Positions 57,175 through 64,000 of a stretch of 64,000 nt of DNA are shown here, piece by piece. Both the position numbers and the translations under genes were made by a program. The first letter of the stretch is position 1. Each line of letters starts with the position of its first letter. A model generated the notes under the pieces. It searched no databases and had not been told where the DNA came from. It saw only the letters and a program-made list of their open reading frames with translations. The stretch is from Synechococcus sp. PROS-U-1. GTDB lineage: Bacteria > Cyanobacteriota > Cyanobacteriia > PCC-6307 > Cyanobiaceae. Location of the stretch: assembly GCF_014279755.1 (NCBI RefSeq), contig NZ_CP047951.1, positions 2,356,001-2,420,000 on the forward strand, given 5' to 3'.

Positions 57175-57215
57175 CCGCCTGACAAACTCGCGCTCTGCCT
57201 GATAATTCAATTCAT

Positions 57216-57251
57216 AAAAAGCCCTGCTCGCGGTCAGAGCAGGGCTTTTTT
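57216..57251 (+). terminator. Rho-independent terminator after desaturase gene
   Basis: The stem AAAAAGCCCTGCTC / GAGCAGGGCTTTTT (14 bp, perfect) has a 7-nt loop and an extended T-run on the plus strand and an A-run on the other side, so it can act in both directions. Confidence 0.9.
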
Positions 57252-57506
57252 GTGCATGGCAATCATGCCTAAATCAGTCCTTCGCCCACATCCACTCGGC
57301 GGCAGCCAATAACAAGAATCCTCAGAAATCGCTAGCCATTGCTGGTCCATATCGGACATTTTTTGAATCGATCAGACGAAGCAATCAGAGATCACCATCA
57401 AACATGAGCGGTACAGATCGAGCATTTTTTCGTATCCCTCAGCTGGGGGATACGGGACCTCACTGGAAACACTCATAATCCATTCATAAGGGACTAAACA
57501 AAGGCA
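57252..57506. other. Leader region of the giant repeat-protein gene
   Basis: Non-coding. A 7-bp-arm hairpin GTATCCC/GGGATAC lies at 57432-57453, about 55 bp before the ATG, and CTCATAATCCATTCATAAG (two CATAA copies) lies between it and the start; promoter elements cannot be assigned with certainty. No strong ribosome-binding site is seen. Confidence 0.4.
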
Positions 57507-60500
57507 ATGCCTTACGTTGACGGGCTAAATGTTGAGCTATACCAAGGGATTAACTTTGACAGCCTAGTTGCAACAAATATCGAGGAAACGATCAACCTTG
57601 ATGACAGTTATGACACGGGGGATGGAGATGAATGGTCAATACGTGCCCAAGGAGAAATCCAAGCCTGGACGACAGGAACAAATCGCTGGTACACACTTAG
57701 CGACGACAGAGTTCGCATCTGGATCAACGGTGAACTGGCAGTCAACAACCCGACCGACCACCCTCAGACGTACGACTTAGTTACAGCAACAGGCCTCACA
57801 AATGGCCAGTGGTACAGCATAAAAATTGAATTCGCTGAGAACACTGAGGTAGGGAGATTAGCGCTTCGTCAGTATTCGAACTACACCCAACTCGTCCCCA
57901 AAGAACAACTTCGCTTCAATACAAGCGCACCCACCTTCCAATCAGCGGCTACATCCACTGATGGAACCAAAGTTGTCCTCACATACGACAAAGCACTCTC
58001 CTACGAGGAGGCAAGCGACTGGGCAAGCGCCACCTCCTCCACCACTGCAGCCACCTCCGACTTTGCAGTCACAACAGACGGCTCCGCTAACGCCGTCACC
58101 GCTGTTGCCATCTCAGGCTCCACCGTTGAGCTCACCCTCACCAACACCGTCAAAAACGATCAGACGGTCACCGTTGCTTATACCGATCCAACATCCGGTA
58201 ACGACGCCAATGCTGTTCAAGACAACACTGGCAATGACGCTGCCTCTCTAACCAGCACCTCCGTCACCAACAACTCCACCGAGGCGGCACCCCTCTTTTC
58301 CTCCGCTGCCACCTCAACCGACGGAACCAAAGTCATCCTCACCTACGACGAGGCACTCGACTCCACAACAGCCGCAACATCCGACTTCGAGGTCACAACA
58401 GACGGCTCCGCTAACGCCGTCACCGCTGTTGCCGTCTCAGGCTCCACCGTTGAGCTCACACTCACCAACACCGTCAAAAACGATCAGACGGTCACCGTTG
58501 CCTACACCGATCCAACATCCGGTAACGACGCCAATGCTGTTCAAGACAGCTCTGGTAATGACGCCGCATCGCTGAGCAGCACTTCGGTCACCAACAACTC
58601 CACCGTTGCTGGCACCGTCACCAACAACTCCACCGTTGCTGGCACCGCTCCCACCTTGTCCTCCGCTGCCACCAACAGCGACGGCACCAAAGTTGTCCTC
58701 ACCTACAACGAGGCCCTTTCCTCCACAACCGCAGCCACCTCCGCATTCGCCGTCACGACCGATGGCTCCGCTAACGCCGTCACTGCCGTTGCCATCTCAG
58801 GCTCCACCGTTGAGCTCACCCTCACCAACACCGTCAAAAACGATCAGGCGGTCACCGTTGCTTATACCGATCCATCCGGCTCAAACGACGCCAATGCCGT
58901 TCAAGACAGCTCTGGGAATGACGCCGCATCGCTGAGCAGCACTTCGGTCACCAACAACTCCACCGTTGCAGGCACCGCTCCCACCTTCTCCTCCGCTGCC
59001 ACCAACACCGCCGGCACCAAAGTCGTCCTCACCTACAACGAGGCACTCGACTCCACAACTGCAGTCACCTCAGCCTTCGCGGTCACAACCGATGGCAGTG
59101 CTAACGCCGTCACCGCCGTTGCCATCTCAGGCTCGACCGTTGAGCTCACACTCACCAACACCATCAAAAACGATCAGGCGGTCACCGTTGCCTACACCGA
59201 TCCAACCTCCGGCAACGACGCCAATGCCGTTCAAGACAGCTCTGGCAATGACGCCGCTTCTCTAACCAGCACTTCGGTCACCAACAACTCCACAGTTGCA
59301 GGCACCGCTCCCACCTTCTCCTCCTCTGCCACCAACTCCGCCGGCACCAAAGTTGTCCTCACCTACAACGAGGCCCTCGACTCCACAACTGCAGCAACAT
59401 CCGACTTCGCGGTCACAACCGATGGCGCCGCTAACGCCGTCACCGCCGTTGCCGTCTCAGGCTCCACCGTTGAGCTCACCATTACGCGGACTATCGCGAG
59501 TTGGCAGACGGTCACCGTTGCCTACACCGATCCAACATCCGGCAACGACGCCAATGCTGTTCAAGACAGCGCCGGCAATGACGCGGCCTCTCTAACCAGC
59601 ACCTCCGTTACCAATAACTCAACGCAAAAGTTTGCACAAATCGGCAGCAACATCAATGGAGACACATCATCCGATTTCTTCGGACGAGCCGTTTCATTAT
59701 CCAACGATGGAACAATCATCGCCGTTGGAGCAAGCACTGGAGCAGGTGATAACGCAAATGCTGGCCACGCTCAAATCTATGAATGGAATTCAGGAACATC
59801 TGCTTGGGACCAACGCGGAAGCACCATCAATGGAGAGAGCAGTGGAGACAAGTTCGGCGAATCAATTGCACTCTCCGGCGACGGCAGCATTGTAGTCATC
59901 GGTGCCAGCAATCATGACACACCTTCACGCGATATAGGCTACGTTCAAGCCTACGAATGGGACGGTTCGAACTGGAATCAACTTGGGGCTGATATTCAAG
60001 GAGAAGCACAAGATGACTTCAGCGGATTTTGTCTCTCGCTATCAGACGACGGCACCATTGTTGCTATCGGCGCAGGCTCAAACGATGGCGGCGGCGACAT
60101 GTCGGGCCATACACGCATCTACAAATATGACGGCACTGATTGGAACCAACTGGGAGCCGATCTTGATGGAGCCGCTGCTGGCGACAGAACCGGAGAAGCA
60201 GTAGCCATTTCCGGAGATGGCCAAACCATTGCCATCGGTGCTTACAAAAGCGACAGCAATGGAACTGACTCGGGCCATACCAGCATCTACCGCTTGAACG
60301 GCTCGGCTTGGGGAGCCTTGGGCAGCGACATCATTGGCGAAGCAGCAGGAGACGAAAGTGGCGGCAGAGCGATTGCACTATCTGAGGACGGCACAATCGT
60401 TGCGATTGGCGCCATCAAAAACACAGGCGGCGGAACAGGTGCCAATACAGGGCATACCCGCATTTTTCAGTGGAATTCAGGCACCTCATCCTGGGACCAA

Positions 60501-63500
60501 CTTGGAGACGATATCGACGGTGAAACTGCTGGTGATCTCAGTGGTCGATCGGTCGCACTTTCCTCAAATGGAACGGTTCTCGCCATTGGCGCCATCGAAA
60601 ATGATGGAGGCGGATCCAATTCCGGTCACGTCCGTATTTATCGATTAGTTAGCGGGAGTTGGGTCAAAACTGGGGAAGATATAGATGGCTTATCTGCAAA
60701 TGACGAAACAGGTCTATCAATCTCACTTTCAGAAGATGGCAACACTCTCGCCGTTGGATCTGGGAGCAGTGCTGATTACGTCCGCATTTTTGATTTACGG
60801 CTCGACGTCACAGCCCCCACCTTCTCCTCCGCTGCCACCTCAACCGACGGCTCCAAAGTCGTCCTCACCTACAACGAGGCCCTTTCCTCCACAACCGCTA
60901 CCACCTCTGCATTCGCGGTCACAACCGATGGCGCAGCCAATGCCGTCACCGCTGTTGCCGTCTCAGGCTCCACCATTGAGCTCACCCTCACCAACACCGT
61001 CAAAAACGACCAGACGGTCACCGTTGCCTACACCGATCCTTCCGGCTCCAACGACGCCAATGCTGTTCAAGACAGCTCTGGTAATGACGCCGCATCGCTG
61101 AGCAGCACTTCGGTCACCAACAACTCCACCGTTGCTGGCACCCCTCCCACTTTCTCCTCCGCTGCCACCAACAGCGCCGGCACCAAAGTCGTTCTCACCT
61201 ACAACGAGGCCCTTTCCTCCACAACCGCTGCCAACTCCGCATTCGCGGTCACAACCGATGGCGCAGCCAATGCCGTCACCGCTGTTGCCGTCTCAGGCTC
61301 CACCGTTGAGCTCACACTCACCAACACCGTCAAAAACGATCAGGCGGTCACCGTTGCCTACACCGATCCAACATCCGGCAATGACGCCAATGCTGTTCAA
61401 GACAGCTCCGGCAATGACGCTGCCTCTCTAACCAGCACCTCTGTCACCAACAACTCCACCGTTGCTGGCACCGCTCCCACCTTCTCCTCCGCTGCCACCA
61501 ACAGCGACGGCACCAAAGTCGTTCTCACCTACAACGAGGCACTCTCCTCCACAACCGCAACCACCTCCACATTCGCGGTCACAACAGACGGCTCCGCCAA
61601 CGCCGTCACCGCTGTTGCCATCTCAGGCTCCACCGTTGAACTCATCCTCACCAACACCGTCAAAAACGATCAGACGGTCACCGTTGCCTACACCGATCCA
61701 ACATCCGGTAATGACGCCAATGCTGTTCAAGACAGCTCCGGCAATGACGCTGCCTCTTTACGCAGCACATCCGTCAACAACAAATCAAGCGTTGATGGCA
61801 CAGCTCCGATATGCCTTACTGCTGAAACGACTAACGATGGCAGCAAGATTGTTCTTACCTACGACGAGTACCTTTCATCAACAACTGCTGCAATCTCCTG
61901 CTTTACGGTCAAAACCGATGGCGAGATCAACCTCATAACCGCAGTCACCACCTCACGCTCCACTGTCCTTCTATCTCTTAAGAACACGATTAAGAAGGGC
62001 CAAACGGTCACCCTGGATTACAACGATCCATCAGCTGTCAACGACGCCAGAGCTCTCCAGGACGGCGCAGGCAATGACGCAGCGTCCTTCACCAACAGCA
62101 CTGTCACCAACAACTCCACCGTTGATGGCACGGCACCAACCCTTCAATCTGCAGCGACCTCCACCGACGGCACCAGAATCGTTCTCACCTACAACGAAGC
62201 ACTTTCATCAACAACCGCTACCAAGAGTGATTTCACTATCACAGCCGATGGCATAAACAATGACGTGAAGAGCGTCGACATCTCTGGATCCACCATCATT
62301 CTCGGCCTAAGCACCACAATCAAACAAGGCCAAGCGATCAAACTGGATTACGACGATCCCACTACCCTGAACGACGCCAATACCATCCAGGACGAAACAG
62401 GCAATGACGCCCTATCTCTGACTGACGAAAAGGTCACAAACAAATCAACCATACCCGCCAAAAAGCTTGTATGCAATAGCAAAAACGAAACCACCAAAGT
62501 CAAACTTAAAAACGTCAACTCTGGATATCTATATGGAATCGATGACGACAATCAGATTTTTGAAATCAATCCAAAGAACAAAACAACGTCTAAGATATTT
62601 GACACAGAACTACCAAACCCTAAAAAAAGCAATGGGGTAGCATATCACAAAGGATCAGGATCACTTTTGTTCTTTTACGAACAAACTCTTTACAGCTGGA
62701 ACACAACAACAAGAGAACTTAGCCAGCACAAATTCAAAGAAGGCAAGACAGCAAGCGCAGCGATTTATGGTGATTCACTCTGGTGGATCAAATCAAATTC
62801 CAATCAGCTTTATCAGCTCGACATTAGCGACCTAAACAACGGAATGATCATTAGTGGAAGCCCTACCAAATATCTATTAGACAAATACACCAAAGCAGGT
62901 TTTGGAGATATCGCCATCAGCTCAGATGGCATTCTCTATGGGAGTGCAACAGGTGGACAAATCAAACGGGGTGGCTTTTTCTCATTCGATCTCCAATCAA
63001 TCATCGATTCGGGGAAAACTAAAATTAATATAGAACACCACGGCTATAAACGATGCGGAAAGACTGAGTGGGTGCACAGCGAGAAAAAGATTCCGATTGG
63101 CATGCAGCTTGCACTCAGCGCAGACGAAAAAGTTCTATATGGACAAACACATCAAAACCAGTCAGCGAAAGGCCTCGACACCACAGGGCAATACTTCGTC
63201 TTTCGACACAAAGATTCTGATGGTCGCTTTACAAGCGAAATCGACTACGCCGACTACCAACAATCTCATAATCAACTTGATGGCGTTGGTTTCAGGGATA
63301 TCGGTGGTGCAGGGCTAGACGCTATAGAAGAAGCAGAGGCAGCAGATATCCTCTCCTTCGAAGGAGCTAGTGGCGCCGAAACCAATGGCTCGGACATCAA
63401 CAGAAAGCTGAATCCATATTTAAAATATTCAGTGATATTCAAGAAAGTTCTCAAGCGTGAGCAAAAGCTTATTTTTATCAACGAGAGCAAAGAAAGTCGC

Positions 63501-64000
63501 TCCGGCGCAGACATTTCAGACACACGCCTAAACGAAACAATTGAGTTTAAGACTGGAGACAAAAGCTTAGATCAACAATTTGAACGAAATAATAATGCCA
63601 TCACTGTCCCACAAGGTGTCAAACAATTTGACATGCTGATCGATGTCATTGATGACGAGGAGGTCGAGGGAGATGAATCATTGATCCTTGCCATTGAAGG
63701 CTATCCAGATCTGGCACCAGCAAAGGCAACGATCATCGATAATGATTACGAGTGCGGCAAAAATCTCCTTAAAAATGGTGATTTTGAAGATGTTGAACAA
63801 AAGGGATCTCGTAAATGGTGGAACACCAAGACAATCCCAGGATGGGAACTCCTTAATAATGATGGGGAAGTTTGGACATCAGGCTTCAAAGGCATTCAGG
63901 ACAACATAGATGGCAACAATTTCTATTTAGAATTGGATGCAAAACGTAAGTTAAATGCGATCTCTCAAACAGTCACGACTGAAATTGGCAGCGCCTACAC
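57507..64000 (+). CDS. Giant SwmB-like modular surface protein (3' end outside window)
   Basis: One frame is open from the ATG at 57507 to the window edge, at least 2,164 residues. Order: PA14-type carbohydrate-binding domain at residues 1-135 (DDRVRIWINGELAVNN); five SWM-type repeats at 141-710; a seven-fold FG-GAP-like propeller at 711-1102 with units of the form GDxxGxSVALSxDGTIVAIGA ... RIYxWDGSxWNQLG; five more SWM repeats at 1103-1652; a beta-rich region (YGIDDDNQIFEINP); a Calx-beta domain near 1965-2080 (VIDDEEVEGDESLILAIEG); and a DUF642-like carbohydrate-binding start (NLLKNGDFEDVE, GNNFYLELDA). No signal peptide is seen, which suits type I secretion. SwmB is the giant surface protein needed for non-flagellar swimming in Synechococcus WH8102; kinship is through the repeat and does not prove motility. 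The gene turns AT-rich after the last repeat. Confidence 0.85.
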   Translation, partial: MPYVDGLNVELYQGINFDSLVATNIEETINLDDSYDTGDGDEWSIRAQGEIQAWTTGTNRWYTLSDDRVRIWINGELAVNNPTDHPQTYDLVTATGLTNGQWYSIKIEFAENTEVGRLALRQYSNYTQLVPKEQLRFNTSAPTFQSAATSTDGTKVVLTYDKALSYEEASDWASATSSTTAATSDFAVTTDGSANAVTAVAISGSTVELTLTNTVKNDQTVTVAYTDPTSGNDANAVQDNTGNDAASLTSTSVTNNSTEAAPLFSSAATSTDGTKVILTYDEALDSTTAATSDFEVTTDGSANAVTAVAVSGSTVELTLTNTVKNDQTVTVAYTDPTSGNDANAVQDSSGNDAASLSSTSVTNNSTVAGTVTNNSTVAGTAPTLSSAATNSDGTKVVLTYNEALSSTTAATSAFAVTTDGSANAVTAVAISGSTVELTLTNTVKNDQAVTVAYTDPSGSNDANAVQDSSGNDAASLSSTSVTNNSTVAGTAPTFSSAATNTAGTKVVLTYNEALDSTTAVTSAFAVTTDGSANAVTAVAISGSTVELTLTNTIKNDQAVTVAYTDPTSGNDANAVQDSSGNDAASLTSTSVTNNSTVAGTAPTFSSSATNSAGTKVVLTYNEALDSTTAATSDFAVTTDGAANAVTAVAVSGSTVELTITRTIASWQTVTVAYTDPTSGNDANAVQDSAGNDAASLTSTSVTNNSTQKFAQIGSNINGDTSSDFFGRAVSLSNDGTIIAVGASTGAGDNANAGHAQIYEWNSGTSAWDQRGSTINGESSGDKFGESIALSGDGSIVVIGASNHDTPSRDIGYVQAYEWDGSNWNQLGADIQGEAQDDFSGFCLSLSDDGTIVAIGAGSNDGGGDMSGHTRIYKYDGTDWNQLGADLDGAAAGDRTGEAVAISGDGQTIAIGAYKSDSNGTDSGHTSIYRLNGSAWGALGSDIIGEAAGDESGGRAIALSEDGTIVAIGAIKNTGGGTGANTGHTRIFQWNSGTSSWDQLGDDIDGETAGDLSGRSVALSSNGTVLAIGAIENDGGGSNSGHVRIYRLVSGSWVKTGEDIDGLSANDETGLSISLSEDGNTLAVGSGSSADYVRIFDLRLDVTAPTFSSAATSTDGSKVVLTYNEALSSTTATTSAFAVTTDGAANAVTAVAVSGSTIELTLTNTVKNDQTVTVAYTDPSGSNDANAVQDSSGNDAASLSSTSVTNNSTVAGTPPTFSSAATNSAGTKVVLTYNEALSSTTAANSAFAVTTDGAANAVTAVAVSGSTVELTLTNTVKNDQAVTVAYTDPTSGNDANAVQDSSGNDAASLTSTSVTNNSTVAGTAPTFSSAATNSDGTKVVLTYNEALSSTTATTSTFAVTTDGSANAVTAVAISGSTVELILTNTVKNDQTVTVAYTDPTSGNDANAVQDSSGNDAASLRSTSVNNKSSVDGTAPICLTAETTNDGSKIVLTYDEYLSSTTAAISCFTVKTDGEINLITAVTTSRSTVLLSLKNTIKKGQTVTLDYNDPSAVNDARALQDGAGNDAASFTNSTVTNNSTVDGTAPTLQSAATSTDGTRIVLTYNEALSSTTATKSDFTITADGINNDVKSVDISGSTIILGLSTTIKQGQAIKLDYDDPTTLNDANTIQDETGNDALSLTDEKVTNKSTIPAKKLVCNSKNETTKVKLKNVNSGYLYGIDDDNQIFEINPKNKTTSKIFDTELPNPKKSNGVAYHKGSGSLLFFYEQTLYSWNTTTRELSQHKFKEGKTASAAIYGDSLWWIKSNSNQLYQLDISDLNNGMIISGSPTKYLLDKYTKAGFGDIAISSDGILYGSATGGQIKRGGFFSFDLQSIIDSGKTKINIEHHGYKRCGKTEWVHSEKKIPIGMQLALSADEKVLYGQTHQNQSAKGLDTTGQYFVFRHKDSDGRFTSEIDYADYQQSHNQLDGVGFRDIGGAGLDAIEEAEAADILSFEGASGAETNGSDINRKLNPYLKYSVIFKKVLKREQKLIFINESKESRSGADISDTRLNETIEFKTGDKSLDQQFERNNNAITVPQGVKQFDMLIDVIDDEEVEGDESLILAIEGYPDLAPAKATIIDNDYECGKNLLKNGDFEDVEQKGSRKWWNTKTIPGWELLNNDGEVWTSGFKGIQDNIDGNNFYLELDAKRKLNAISQTVTTEIGSAY
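57927..59636 (+). repeat. SWM-type repeat block 1 (R1-R5)
   Basis: Units start at 57927, 58287, 58647, 58977 and 59307. The basic unit is 330 bp (110 codons): APTFSSAAT..DGTKVVLTY at the start, AFAVTTDGSANAVTAVAISG in the middle, TDPTSGNDANAVQDSSGNDA near the end and VTNNSTVAGT as the joint. R1 carries ten extra codons after KALS, and R2 is followed by a 30-bp duplication of the joint, giving 360 bp each. Nucleotide identity between units is high. Confidence 0.92.
58587..58646 (+). repeat. 30-bp tandem duplication of the repeat joint
   Basis: The ten codons for VTNNSTVAGT are present twice in a row (58587-58616 and 58617-58646) and are identical at the nucleotide level; other joints have a single copy. 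Confidence 0.95.
60813..62462 (+). repeat. SWM-type repeat block 2 (R6-R10)
   Basis: Units start at 60813, 61143, 61473, 61803 and 62133, each exactly 330 bp. R6-R8 are nearly identical to block 1; R9 and R10 diverge strongly (for example TVKTDGEINLITAVTTSRST and TITADGINNDVKSVDISGST) while keeping the exact length, so they look like older edge copies not homogenised with the rest. Confidence 0.92.

Noticed and set aside
57961-61938. Series of Pro/Ser-rich ORFs of about 99 codons in another frame of the repeat region
   Set aside because: They recur with the 330-bp period and are out of frame with the continuous 57,507 frame; the lack of stops is a by-product of codon use in the repeats.
57927-62462. 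Periodic repeats considered as a CRISPR array or satellite
   Set aside because: The unit is 330 bp, in frame and coding throughout; there are no short repeat/spacer alternations and no cas genes.

Overview
The window reads as a chromosomal segment of a picocyanobacterium of the marine or brackish Synechococcus/Cyanobium lineage. The evidence is the gene set: a cyanobacterial Flv1/Flv3 flavodiiron pair, an AarF/ABC1 kinase, a biosynthetic SpeA, ThiO, small cyanobacteria-type hypotheticals, and a giant surface protein built of the repeat known from Synechococcus SwmB. Most housekeeping genes are GC-rich and tightly packed. Several islands are clearly AT-rich: about 3.7-4.8 kb, 22.6-25.6 kb in part, 33.4-36.2 kb, 39.4-45.2 kb and 62.4-64 kb. 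No rRNA, tRNA, CRISPR array or insertion sequence was recognised.

Layout. 0-6.7 kb holds the end of eno, aarF with two small genes, an AT-rich sulfotransferase-like gene, argJ and coaE. 6.65-7.7 kb has a perfect CRP-type palindrome followed by a 27-residue signal-peptide-only ORF and two small secreted proteins. 7.7-16.1 kb holds a 2OG-Fe(II) oxygenase, gatB, a cyclic-nucleotide-binding (CNB) protein, thiO, a CHASE2 adenylate cyclase, a DUF928-like protein, a CHAT (caspase-like) protein and ndk. 16.3-25.6 kb holds speA, a Crp/Fnr regulator, a CNB-methylglyoxal synthase fusion, a second CHASE2 adenylate cyclase with a FecR partner, a phosphofructokinase and a CNB-gated MscS-type channel. 25.6-33.3 kb holds alaS and a SNF2-SWIM-MEKHLA row. 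33.4-37.6 kb holds accessory ORFs, hsp20 and a divergent Nramp-like transporter.

fl v3 lies at 37.6 kb and flv1 at 46.4 kb, separated by an AT-rich block with a glycosyltransferase-like gene, an FkbM methyltransferase and two phytanoyl-dioxygenase-like genes. Downstream is a redox cluster (rubrerythrin, HxlR regulator, FMN reductase, pirin), then gcvP-gcvH, an aluminium-resistance/methionine-gamma-lyase-like gene and a desaturase. From 57,507 to the window edge one frame stays open for at least 2,164 codons: PA14 domain, five SWM-type repeats, a seven-fold beta-propeller, five more SWM-type repeats, a further beta-rich region, a Calx-beta domain and a carbohydrate-binding-like domain.

The two most interesting systems are (1) the dense cAMP-type signalling neighbourhood: two cyclases, four CNB proteins of different output type and a perfect CRP site within about 19 kb, including a CNB-methylglyoxal synthase fusion near a phosphofructokinase; and (2) the giant mosaic surface protein in which a propeller separates two blocks of exactly 330-bp repeats. 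All functional statements rest on reading motifs by eye; no database search was run.
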